From NCBI GenBank assembly GCA_902702965.1, contig CACRXP010000009.1, positions 1,342,680-1,406,679 of the forward strand: DNA of 64,000 nucleotides, written 5' to 3'. This DNA is from Spirometra erinaceieuropaei. Its lineage: Eukaryota > Platyhelminthes > Cestoda > Diphyllobothriidea > Diphyllobothriidae. The position numbers and the translations under genes are program-made. Shown here piece after piece: positions 32,207-42,784 of this stretch (position 1 is the first letter of the stretch; the number at the start of each line of letters is the position of its first letter). The notes beneath the pieces are model-generated. The model ran no database searches and was not told where the DNA came from. It saw only the letters and a list, made by a program, of their open reading frames with translations.

Positions 32207-32413
32207 TTATGTTTTGGCATAAAAATAGTATTTGAAACTGAGAAAAGGCGCTTTTGGCACTGACATCAATGCTGTGCACACGTAGACCTCGAATCGTCCC
32301 TGGAGGATGTATAAATCATGAGCACCGTTCCAAAAATGGAACAAAGTGCTGTTTTTTCCGTGGCTTTTGCGCGCTCCAAGTAGTTGAGTGTCATGATCTG
32401 TTTCATTAGACAC
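32207..32413 (-). other. short open frame in unit A (unknown)
   Basis: The frame encodes a stretch with LFHFWNGAHDLYILQGR. Copies B (51807-52064) and C (63518-63799) have the same phrase in an open frame. The family is unknown to me. Because the three units are recent duplicates, openness alone is weak evidence for a gene. A one-base difference in the A-run before the phrase changes the upstream frame between copies. Confidence 0.25.
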
Positions 32414-34079
32414 AACTCAGCTTCTCTTTCACACAATCACAACGTCATTGTTTCTACTGAGCTAAAATAAGGCATCCTTTGAACTTGTCGGCAAAGTGTC
32501 AGATTAACACTCGCGAAAAGATTTCAAATCCTGGGAATTCTGAGTAAACGTTCGTAGAATCATTCTACTGAAATCAATGTGCATTTAAATGGGCCATCGC
32601 AGTCGAAGTACCCGACTGTTCTCTTACTTCTGATAAGATGGCAAATGATTTGGTAAGGTGAGGGTTGGTAGCCCACCTGATGGACCGTTGGGTTGGGGTT
32701 AGGAGTTAGCATACCTTCGTGCATGTTTTCTATAAAATATATTTACATTTATATGACCATCAAAAATCAATGGGAAAAATGACTGCTACATGAGCAGTCA
32801 TTTTTTACACAATACAAATCCTACAGGAGACTGAAAAGCAGTGTATTTATAAGCTGGCACGCTGGCAAGTCGGAAAAACTTTTGGATTATGCTACACGAT
32901 GATTAATATTACAACGTCACCTTATTAGTCCTCCCTAATCGAAAACGAAGATCGGCCAACATTTCATGAGATCGGTCACGCACGTGGTTTGCTGTGTTTG
33001 CTGTAAATAAACACCGCCTTGTTTTATTAAGTTGAGCGATGCTTTTTACCACTAAACTCACCTCTTACCAAGTACAATGGCATCTAGATCTCAGCTCTGA
33101 ACCAAATGCAGATTGCTTTACAATGTGGCCAACAGGGCTGTGAGCGGACTGCATTGCGCCTGCGTGCATCATCAGTAGTTCGTGGCAGTTTTTCGGAGTT
33201 GATGAATTAGTTCTGCGCAAATCATCATGTTTACGGGTGTATAAATTTGTGTTGACAGAGTGAACAGTTGTCTAGCCTTCATCCCGCTCTGCAATGTCCC
33301 CGCAGTGCGAGACTAGCCGACACCAAAATAGTGGTCAAGTCCGAAACAATATACGTAAAGATAACGGAGATTTAGTAACTTCATTAATGGTATTGGTTAG
33401 ATGATACTTGGTAGCCCTCCTGACACAGCAAACTCCCAGCTGCCTGTCAATTTGGGACCGGTGGTAATGGGGGCTATACGGCGGGACAAGTGAGTAAACG
33501 GGTAAATGGCGAGTGTAGTGTATGCTAGGAATTGACGCTCCAAGTAAAGTGGAAGCCTAATTGTGATAAGTTGATAAGTGCAAGCAAGGTATGGAATTGA
33601 GCAAGGAAACCTTGAACTGTGTGCGGAATAAATGCATCCTAGCCTCGGATTGGAAAGAATAGCAAGTGAAGGCGAACAACCAATGAGAATAAGGCAAATG
33701 GTCGGAAGGTCATTTCGCAGTGTGTGCGATAGAACTCCATCCAACATAATGGACAGAAGAACACGAGAGTCAAGCATCTGCACGCGGGACGCCACAACGC
33801 AAGGAGGGTAAGACTTTTATGCGAAAAATTGATTTGAGCGGAAGAGAAAATCCGGAAATGATGAGGCAGGCGAAAGCTACCGCTGCTAATGAAAGTTGAT
33901 AAAGGGTAAGCCTCATTGTCATCGATACCGGTGCCAGTCCGTCCAGGATAGTACCTCCACACTGAATCTGGTACAGGTAATACAGCGCGCGCGTATATTT
34001 AAAAGCATAATGAGAACGTAAGTAGCATACAGTGCACCGAGTGCTTGGTTTCCACGTTGGATACTAAGAACAGCATCAA

Positions 34080-34313
34080 AACTGACATGGAATTTCACGG
34101 ATGCTTTGCTGGAAGGAGAACGACAGCCAACGTTTTTAGAATTAACTTAAATCAATATCACAAGGAATACCGGGATGGCCATGTCTAACTTATTAGTCAA
34201 TATCAGCCAGCCATACCGGACCCCAGGCTCGCACATCTGGGATTCACCCCCGGAATCATTGGGCATTGGGTCGGACGTTGTACCGTTGAGCTAGGGGCCC
34301 GTTTTACCCTGCA
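34080..34313 (-). mobile_element. tRNA-derived SINE (unit A copy)
   Basis: This is an inverted copy of 49225-49470 and 61669-61925. On the minus strand it has a tRNA-like head with TAGCTCAACGG (A-box consensus TRGYNNARNGG). About 45 bases later comes GGTGAATCCCAG-like B-box sequence. A body with GGCTGGCTGATATTG and GGCCATCCCGGTATTCC follows. It would be transcribed by RNA polymerase III from the internal promoter. Confidence 0.72.
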
Positions 34314-34317
34314 TTAA

Positions 34318-36253
34318 AATTTTCGACCTCGTGGGATTTCACTTTTATTGGGATTTCTATCCACAGGATAGCCTCGGAAACTTATTAGTTGAAGGGCCAC
34401 AGAAAGTGCGATTACTGTCTCAGTTTTTTCAGTCGGTTTTTGCGGAGGAGTCCTTAGAAGACAATCAGCAGTTTGAAATGTATCGAGACAGCCGGGATCT
34501 TCAAATGCGCCGAGATATTGCCGTCATTGAAACCGCCGCCTCTTCCGTCGGAGAAGTCAGACGCGTCCTCAGTCAAATGAAACCTGATAAGTCTCCTGGA
34601 CCCGACGGAATTCCCGGACTAACACTTAAGGAACTATCAACGGAGCTGTCAAAGCCTCTTTCGACTCTGTTTGAGCTGTCAATGAGAACAGGAAGGCTGC
34701 CCTCGCCAGGGAAGACAGCTAACCTCGTTCTCTTGCATAAGGGAGGTAGCTAGATGACAGCAAGCAGCTGTAGGCCTATTAGCTTAACTTGCCTGCCTTG
34801 CAAAACGATGGAAGCTCTAGTAAAGAGCGCTATACGGCAATTTTGTGAAGGAAATAGCATCTTGTAGTATTTTCAACATGACTTCCGAAGAGACGTTCCT
34901 GTCTCTCAAATCTGCCAGTTTGTCTGGAGATCTGGACCAGGGCTCTATAAGAGGGTTTGAGGTCGATGCCGTGTACATCGATTTCCGTAAAGCTTTTGAC
35001 ACTGTCCCGCACCAACGTCTTCTTCACAAATTGAGCGCCATCGGCATCCGGGGAGACCTTCTAAACTGGATTAGGGCGTTTCTGGTTGGTCGGAAACAAC
35101 GTGTCTGTATCGGAGATGATATGTCAGAATGGGTGGCCGTGACCAGTGGTGTGCCACAAGGCTCAGTTCTGGGACCATTGCTCTTCATCCTTTACGTTAA
35201 CGACAGCCTTCAGGAACTCGACTGCGGAAAAATAATGTTTGCAGACGATGTTAAGCTCTTGGAAGTCATTAAGGGACCGAATGATCAGTGATCCCTTCAA
35301 GATAATCTGCACCGACTGCAAGCGTGGTCGAAGAAATGGCTTCTAGATTTCAATGTGGAGAAGTGTGCCGTGCTTCATCTGCGTCCAACCAACTCTCATT
35401 CAAATGAGAGCCTGAGGACATATCACCTGAAAGATATAAGGCTCCCCGCAGAATCTTCACAGAAGGATCTCGGAGTTTGGATACAGAACAACCTGAAACC
35501 AACACTGCAGTGCCACAAGGCTGCAAAAAACGCCATGGGAGTGCTGCATGCAATCAAATTGGCATTCTTTAACTTTGACCAAGACCATTTTGGGAGAGTT
35601 TACGGCGCTGTTGTTCGGCCCCACTTAGAATATGGCATACAAGAATGGCGGCCGTGGCTAGTAAAGGACCCAGCATGCCTCGAACGAGTACAACGGCGTG
35701 CAACAAAGCTGATAAACGGTCTAAAAAGCCAATCCTACACAGACAGATTGATTTGCCTTAATTTATTCCCTTTGTGTTACAGGCAGCAAAGAGGTGATTT
35801 TATCCTCGTCTACAAGAAAATACATGGCTTAGAGCATGGATTTAAATTTGAGGATATGTTTCAGTGGCACCCTTCACCCAATCTTCGTGGTCACTCGATA
35901 AAGGTACGGAAAACAATGTGCAGACTGAATCTTCGTTCTGAATTTTTCACGCAGAGGGTAGTGGACAAATGGAACGCTCTCCCTCAGTCAGTCGTGAAGG
36001 CTACGTCTCTGCAACTCTTCAAGAAACGCTTGGATGATTATTTGTGTCCCCTGTTTTTCCTCGACAGTGTTAATCTGAACTAAGACCCCACGTCCACACA
36101 GATATTTTCTCTAAGACAATGCTACTCAAATGAATTAAGTACTGTTTAAATAACGAATATATTTTGTTCGTGTACAGTTATTACTAACGAGCTGACATGT
36201 AATCAATAGGGTTTTCAAAGGCTTTGCCTATTATCCTTACCAAATAAACTGAA
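34318..36253 (+). mobile_element. CR1-like LINE family E, 5'-deleted copy
   Basis: This copy sits in unit A at the same point where unit B carries the 4.7-kb copy (44475-49218). The 3' end has the hairpin AGGC / GCCT (AGGCTTTGCCT, about 36220-36230), AATAAA at 36243-36248 and ATTGAG. Relative to copy B, about 2.8 kb of the 5' part is missing. The junction is near 34366, after the stretch TTTTATTGGGATTTCTATCC that in B lies close to the element's 5' end, so this is an internal deletion. Confidence 0.8.
34366..36083 (+). pseudogene. LINE family E reverse transcriptase (dead)
   Basis: From DSLGNLLVEGPQKVRLLSQ the plus strand reads through the pre-RT region, SPGPDGIPGLTLKEL and CRPISLTCLPCKTMEALVKS. 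It continues with VDAVYIDFRKAFDTVPHQ, TSGVPQGSVLGPLLFILYVND and the catalytic box FADD (KIMFADDVKLLEV), then RPHLEYGIQEWRPW, RVQRRATKLINGLKSQSY and FFTQRVVDKWNALPQSVVK. Stops occur at about 34751 (TAG), 34867 and 35289-35291. A frameshift removes the usual QHGFRRGRSC block around 34.88 kb. The reverse transcriptase residues are otherwise well preserved. The TAG at 34751 and the break after ...GNSIL are shared with the copy at 44-49 kb. Confidence 0.92.
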
Positions 36254-36569
36254 ATTGAGATCGGGAATGTAAACTGGGTTCGAGTACAAGGAAAAGGAAA
36301 CCTAAAATTGCGTGCGATTGGTTGGATAACGAGTAATAAGCTAGAGACAGCCATTCCGTTTTCTTGTGGAATTGTCGGCAGTCTCCTTCTTCCGGTTTCC
36401 TGCGTGGTTCTTAATTGAATTCCAAAACACAGCGTGACGAGCGGGTCCTGTAACTCGACTGATAAAGGCGTTTCCAGCAAAATTGACTTGGATGGCGTGC
36501 ATGATTTAGTCACACTGATGTCTTTTATTCGGCTACACCTCAGCCAGAAGGTATGCACTATTATAATAT

Positions 36570-37300
36570 CTACCTTCAACCTTAAGACACCTTCGGAAAT
36601 GTGACTTCGTTATTATCATGATGAGAAGTAGAAGCGAACGCTGGAACAAGGGCCTTATTCACCTGACGTTTCAAATACTCGCTTGAACCCATTATCAGAG
36701 GAAGTGACTGAAACGGGTGATTCGTGCACAGGAAGTTGCGGTTTTTCTAGGATGCAGTCGCTATGCTACCACATACCTATGATAAAATACCGCTCTCCAT
36801 CAAGAATTGTTGCCCGCAGGTGTGCTAATTGCATGACGGTTGGCATGCAAGTTGTTTACTGCTGAAATCTCATCAGCCGTGTTGGATGCTGGTGTGATGA
36901 TTGTTCGGCCATCTGCCTCATTTGCCTGCCAGCACCCCTAGAGGCGAATTACTGAGGCCAGCCTATACCTCTGCACGGAATATGGAGTTGGGATGTCGTT
37001 GCACTTGTTGATAGACTGAGGTCCCGTGAATCATGACTCAAGCAACTCGCGGCTCACGCGATTATCCGCTGTCGCAATAATATTGGCCTCATCGAAGTTG
37101 AATGTGTGGCCGGGTCTAGTCGAATGGACCGCGATCTGACAGTTGGCGTCATTTCTCCGCACCGCTGTCGCGTGTTCGGCGGTCCGCGTCCGGAGCAGTC
37201 TTCTGACAGTCTCCGGACGCGGATATTCGTTGGTATGGACAATGAAAAACTGTCAACAAAAGTTGCATTAATTTAGGATGCCCAGCTCTCTACAGTTAAC
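36570..37300 (-). pseudogene. PLE family B nuclease end (unit A copy)
   Basis: On the minus strand, about 37240-36940 reads VRRLLRTRTAEHATAVRRND with QIAVHSTRPGHTF, FDEANII, and TGPQSINKC...IPTPYSVQRY. This matches the plus-strand copy at 43.0-43.3 kb and is the second half of a GIY-YIG nuclease (EHR..., GHTF, and 'ESW.....SINR' regions). The codon expected to be Trp in 'ESWF' is TGA in both copies. The 3' region leads to a hammerhead-like motif at 36662-36701. Confidence 0.8.
36662..36701 (-). ncRNA. hammerhead-like motif, family B, mutated core
   Basis: On the minus strand: CCT, CTGATAA, T, GGGTTCAAGCGAGTATTT, GAAAC, GTC, AGG. Stem I CCT / AGG is intact. The invariant G of CUGAUGA is A, which should abolish cleavage. 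The same motif with a perfect core is in the unit B copy (43544-43587). Confidence 0.55.
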
Positions 37301-37465
37301 ATCTTATATTGGAGAAGTTTTCATTATGCAACCATCTAAATTTAGCGCATTTGTAAAGAAATATCAGGTGACAAAATCAATTCAATAGCAGCTATTTTGT
37401 CTGATTTGCTGCCAGAAATCTGAGAGGCCTTGTGCTGAATTGCTCGGAATTGAGTTTAATTTTTT

Positions 37466-38520
37466 CTAAAAAATGATGTAAGAGGAGCAGCGTTAAAGTC
37501 TACCGATTTAAGTGGTTGTATGCTCTTACCTGTTCAGACTGACCTGATAGAATTTTGATTGACTCGGCAAGTATTAAAACACTTAGACCCTTAACTGCCG
37601 TGCCACGCCTTTTGAGTGGTGTCTCATTTCGTTTTGGCCCATTGTCATCCAACTATATTTACTCTCACACCAAACTCAATTCAGCCGCTGTGTTGGCCCC
37701 CACGTGTTCGGAGAGAACTGCCTAAGCAACAGTTAACTTCAGTTATTACGTGCAGATCATCTTCTATCATTTTGTTTCGGAATGTAACGTTTGGGCTTCG
37801 GACATAGACCGTTGATTTATATAAGCTCCAACAGGCTTCAACCACTATGGTACGCTTCGAAAGACGAAAAAGCATCTCAGTATAAACATAGTTGATTATG
37901 AGCCAAGTAGACAACACTCGCAAATAGTAAAGCATGACTTGTATCGAAATGTTTTAGAAATCCTGTAAAGAGATAAAGAAAGCATGGGTAACGAAAATGT
38001 TTTTGTGTACTCATCATGAAACTGCTGGTATTGTGAGTGGACTTGTTGTAGTCTGAGAGACTTTCAACGTAAACCATCCCCTAACTACCGTAAGTTCTAA
38101 TCACACCGACGTTGCTGAGTTTCACGCAATTGAGTCCGCTGCATTTTTACTTTCTTATGGCCTACCTAGTCAGTTTACCCGACCGTTAGACGTACTGATT
38201 ACGTGTTTGCCTAACGCGTCATTGGTGGTTTCTACTGAAGGTCAAAATGGGAAGTCCCGGACCCCGTGGTACTACGGTTGACCTCGTCCTGAATATCAGG
38301 GTTAGTTAGGGTAAGGATCAACAGTGGGACGCGGGAATACTTACTGCTCATGAGTTTTGTGCGAGGTCGCCGGCAGTACAGAGGGATCTATACTATCGTA
38401 TCTGTCCCTGTTTTTTTCTAGGATAAGGATACATTATAGATTTCCCAGTCAATACGACGTAGAAAAATATTAAATTTCAGTTCCAAATTACTTGACAATT
38501 TGAATCAGCATTTTTGAAGC
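37466..38520. other. non-genic DNA between units A and B
   Basis: No coding region, RNA or repeat shared with the listed families was recognised. The short minus-strand frames at 37.68-38.08 kb have no motif. Confidence 0.4.
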
Positions 38521-38865
38521 AATATTCTCCCGGAATGAAATTAAGGTACGCATGGACAGCTGAATTTATTGGAATGTCATCGCATCCTGCACGTAGACTA
38601 ATCAATAAAATGGTAACTTCAAAACGCAACATAGGAAAGAAAATGCGGAAGTAAACACGCCGAGGGATTTCGCAACTGAAAAGGGCTCAGGTCTATCAGG
38701 GCAAGTTGAGGTTGACCACGTGGTCTTAATGTATACATAGGTCGAATAAGTTTCCACGATCTACTATTACAAAACATCTCTTTGACAGCGGTCATTCGGT
38801 TGACCTCAAAATATATGTTCGAGTATTAGTTCGACCAGGAATATCTCGAGTCTCCAAGTCGAGGC
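38521..38865 (+). mobile_element. PLE family A, inverted arm plus coding fragment
   Basis: 38521-38735 is the family A 3' region in minus orientation; it matches 27184-27390. After the junction CATAGGTCGAATAAGTTTCC (about 38737-38756) the strand switches: 38770-38850 encodes ITKHLFDSGHSVDL and VRVLVR on the plus strand. This is the same inverted-arm/coding junction as at 27.56 kb. The coding part is cut at 38866, where duplicated unit B begins. Confidence 0.75.
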
Positions 38866-40377
38866 AACACACTGATCCGAAGTTTTCGTCGGTAGTCTGA
38901 ACTACTGCCCTGCGTGCCACATCTAGTTTGTGTTCGTGTATGCGTTAATTAAAGTTTTATTTGTCTTGTTGGCCTACCTACAAGATTATTGCGGCCTTAT
39001 TCACCACGCCGTAATCCAGGATCCCAATCTTATTGACGAGAGCTTGCGTGATTGCTTTAGGGGGCCTTTAATCATCTCACACTCCAATGAAACAGCACCA
39101 GAATCATCCTCAATATTTTAGGCGATTATTGTACTCGACTGCTCCGGAAATTAAGATCAGACGCCGAGTTACAAATGCCCTTAAGTGTGAATTTTGCGAG
39201 ATGGCTCTCATTTGCATTGTCACTCTCAGTGAATTTCTCAGCGTTTCGTTCTCGCGTCGCGAATGGTTACTGTGAGGCCAGATAAGTTGTGTGCTGTGTG
39301 TTCTCGCACTGTAAGCTCTTTTGCCAAAATTCCCCCGGGGAATAACGGTTTCTGCTTATTTTCTTCCTCCCTTTCGGGCTCTGGCAGGTTTTAGGAGTTC
39401 TACAACAGCATGCCATACCCCAAAGTAGCAAGCAAATGTCTGGTTTGCCATGTCCAGTGACAGATTTGCTAGATCTGAGGCCCATTAATTCTGCATTAGG
39501 TCAGGGATTTGGTGCTCATGGAGGTTATCGGAATCATTAAAGTCTTCAGCCGGCAAGAACAAAGAAATATGTGTTTTAGTCTGGTTTGAATAACCGCACA
39601 GTGTGCTACATCTTGTATTAGTTCTGCATTTCTAGGTTTATGAGCAGGACTTTAGGTGGCAAATCACCTGGGGTCGATGTAAACAACGGCATCAGGGCAA
39701 AAGCAACCGGGTCGAATAATTAGGCAGCGAGTTCGGAGTTATCTTAAGGGAGGTTACATTTGGAAATTATATTTTGGCTTATTTGATGAAAAGTGTACAG
39801 TCGCGCACGAACATCGATCGTACCGCAACAGCATATTGTGAATATTTTGCCTGACTTAGAATCGAGGAGGAGAGATACCTATGAGCATCGTCGGTGATTA
39901 GACATTTGTGCCCACTTTTTGGCATGCAGGATTGACATATTTTTGCATAATGACTTTGTTTTTGAAAGGAGGTTCTAATTTCGCATCGTAATTTCCTCAG
40001 ATTGTATCAGACGTCATCTATTCCTAATCGATGGGAAGTTTAGGTTCCCCTTACAATTTTTCCTACCTAACAAAGTGCACTTTATTTCTGCATGCCACAA
40101 GTTAACAGCGCTTCATCACCGCATGGCTGAACGGTTCGTACAGGCGAGTAGTGCTGGGAGTAGGAAAGGAAGGTTGCGGCTGATGAATCGGTACATTTCT
40201 CAATATAATAATTTTGACACGTTGTGATTCGTCGCTGGCAGACAGCGACCGACAGCCAGGCTGACAGGGTTCCATCGCAGAGTGCCCTCTATGACATTCC
40301 CACCCATATGAGATCCGAGTCGTCCACATGAAAACCTAACAAGCGTCCACAGTCACGAACATATATTGTCCATCGGG

Positions 40378-40379
<2 letters not shown>

Positions 40380-40430
<51 letters not shown>
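40380..40430. repeat. (AT)25 microsatellite
   Basis: A pure AT dinucleotide run of about 51 bases lies between GTCCATCGGGAC and AACTCGTGAG. The paralogous place in copy C (about 59588-59613) reads GCGACAAATTATAACTCGTG, without the run. The expansion, or its loss, therefore occurred after the duplication. Confidence 0.95.
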
Positions 40431-40432
<2 letters not shown>

Positions 40433-41379
40433 CTCGTGAGTTGTTTTGATTATGCTCCCAGTTCTGCACTTGATCGACATACGTACTGGCCTCGTCTCGC
40501 TGTGCCGATCGCTGAGGCACCACATAGGACTTCCAATATTGGCCAGTTATTTGGTAGGGCTCCGCCATCACCATCTTTTCCATCGACGACCGCAGGTGCG
40601 AGTTCGGACGTTAAATGGGGTAGCTAAGCTGTTGCGGTGTTCGCTCAGTTTTACTCTTTGTTGCTCCTTATTGTCATTCTAGTCATAAAACATGCAGATT
40701 TTGACCAAGTGTTAATCTTAAGTAAAGCTTAAAGAAGTGGCCAAATACTATACACGTATGCCACTTAATTACATGTTTTATTCCAAAGGAGTATGTGCAG
40801 GTAGCCAAGACGCCGTCGATAATTTCGTTCGGTCTATAGTACTAGTCGCTCGGCGACAACCTGAGGGGCTCTAGATTAAGGCGCAAGACACAACTGGACG
40901 AGAAAATTCCGCAACACAGTCGGCCAACGTACCTACAAAAACTCTTTTTTTAGCTTCCTTAAAACCCATGTGTTTCCCGTAGTAGAGCCGATTTCACTGC
41001 CTCAGTTAGGGCAAGTCGAGAGAAACTCGTTGTGATTTTCCTGACAGATATTCTTAGGAAAGTAAAGTCTCACTTGTAATTGTAATTGTAATTGTTATCA
41101 CATTTTTCTTTCATTTTTATTTTATCTTCAGTAGTCAAGAAGCGACACATTGAGAAGCAGTCTGCTCTACTTTTTTTCGATACCACATAAAATATACTGG
41201 GCAACCTGCCGCTTTAGCGTATGCTCTCGCAACTCCTTTGTAAACGGAATGCACACTTGGCTATTCTGTGCCGTGATATCCCTATTTGTGCATGCTTACA
41301 TCCTTTAGATTTTTGACACTTTTGCGTACACCACAAAAGTGTCAATTGAACGCATTTTTAATGCATATATGCCTACAGT

Positions 41380-42300
41380 GCGTGACCGATCTCATGAAAT
41401 GTTAGCGAAATTCTGAAATGTGTTTCTTATTAGGAAGGACTACTTAGGTGGATTTGTAATATTGATTAGCATGAAGCATAATCCTATAACATTTCGGACT
41501 TACCAGGATGTCAGCTTTTAGAAGCACTCCTTTCTGACCTTCTGCAAAAATTGAGCTCCGCAAAAAATTATAACATATGTAGCGTGCATTTTTCGTATTG
41601 ATTTTCGATGGTCTCTCAGATTCGATAAAAACGCACACTGTCTTTATATTTTATGCCCGAAGATAATGTCGGTTTTAAAAGTTTCTAATCATGACATTTT
41701 CAAGAGCGTGCGATGTCCAGATCAGCATCCTAAATGTCTGTTAACCAAGGATTCTCATGAAGAGAACAACACAATTCGGATCCATTGCAACATTTAATGA
41801 AGTCTATATGGTATCTTCTAAAAGGCAAAGAGGAATATATGATTCTCCTTAGACTGAGAGCATGCACGTTGTTAACTGGATCAGCTTAACGCTAATGCAA
41901 TGGCAGATCTGGCTCAAAATTTTTCTAAAATTGGAAGACTTTTTAAAACCTAAATAAACACTTTCTTCGGGTATAAAATATGAAGACAGTGTGATATTCT
42001 ATCAAAGGGGTAAGAGAAGGCATAGTCTTGTGCACGTTTTCTATAATATATATTTGACTCTGCAAGACCATCGAAAATCAATACGAAAAATGCATGCTAC
42101 GTATGTAATCATTTTGTGCGGAGCTCGGTTTCTGCAAACGGTCACAAAGGAGTGCATCCAAAAGCTGACATCCTGGTTAGTCCGAAATTCTATAGGATTA
42201 TGCTGCATGCTAATCAATATTATTACTCTACCTAGGTAATCCCTTCTAATCGATAACACATTTCAAAATTTCGACCAACATTTCATGAGACAGGGCACGC
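41380..42300. repeat. foldback element with ~300-bp inverted arms
   Basis: 41380-41680 and 41955-42300 are diverged inverted copies. One reads GACCGATCTCATGAAATGTT outward, the other AACATTTCATGAGACAGGGC. Both hold the GGATGTCAGCTTTT / AAAAGCTGACATCC block and a GATTTTCGATGGTC block. A ~275-bp centre separates them. Copy C has the left arm (60535-60830) and a shortened right arm (to about 61018). Single arms of the same family occur at 32.7-33.0, 50.77-51.06 and 62.52-62.79 kb. No transposase is present. Confidence 0.65.
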
Positions 42301-42784
42301 AATGTCCAAAGTAGCAAAACTTGCCCCAACCTTCTCTTTAGTATCCTTCATAGACAAAAGTTGTTCTGACTTTTTATGTGTTATTAATTTAGCGGAATAC
42401 TTGGATGTTGCGCCATCCCATTCTTCTGTTATTCCTGCAAAGATGTACAGCACAGTTATTCACGCTGCAAGAACATGCTGGTTATCTACAATCGACCCGG
42501 ATCTCGCCATAAATGTCTACAGCGATAACCCCTCTACCCCCCCTTCTCCACCGCATTTATTAATGTTCCTTGGCAGAAATGTGGACATCTGCTCTAATAT
42601 TGCGCCATATGATCTACTTGGAATGTTCCCGAGTAGATGTGAAACGTATATTTTTTACCTTGACAAACTTCTGGGTCCATAATATATATTTGGCCCACTT
42701 GGAAACTTATATCTTTCCGCCGTTTCCCAAACACAGCCCGTAAATAGTGACGTCTTACCTTTCTAATGTTTCTTTAGTATATCT

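Larger units (their letters stand above)
31790..37465 (-). repeat. large duplicated unit, copy A (inverted)
   Basis: Read on the minus strand, the blocks run 37465-36570 (PLE family B), 36570-36254, [LINE 36253-34318], 34313-34080 (SINE), about 33400-33010, then 33010-31790. They match copy B at 42.8-43.6, 44.1-44.47, 49.22-49.47, 50.4-50.77 and 50.77-52.3 kb in the same order. Copy A has a private ~600-bp insertion (about 33410-34010) and lacks the stretch matching 51.07-51.48 kb. Boundaries are approximate. Confidence 0.75.

Noticed and set aside
36683..36865. 60-codon frame matching one at 43381-43563
   Set aside because: Both lie in the non-coding 3' region of PLE family B in inverted duplicate units; openness is inherited from duplication.
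37054..37242. Frame similar to 43004-43276 (MSIPTNI.VRR)
   Set aside because: It is a different reading frame of the PLE nuclease coding region, not a separate gene.
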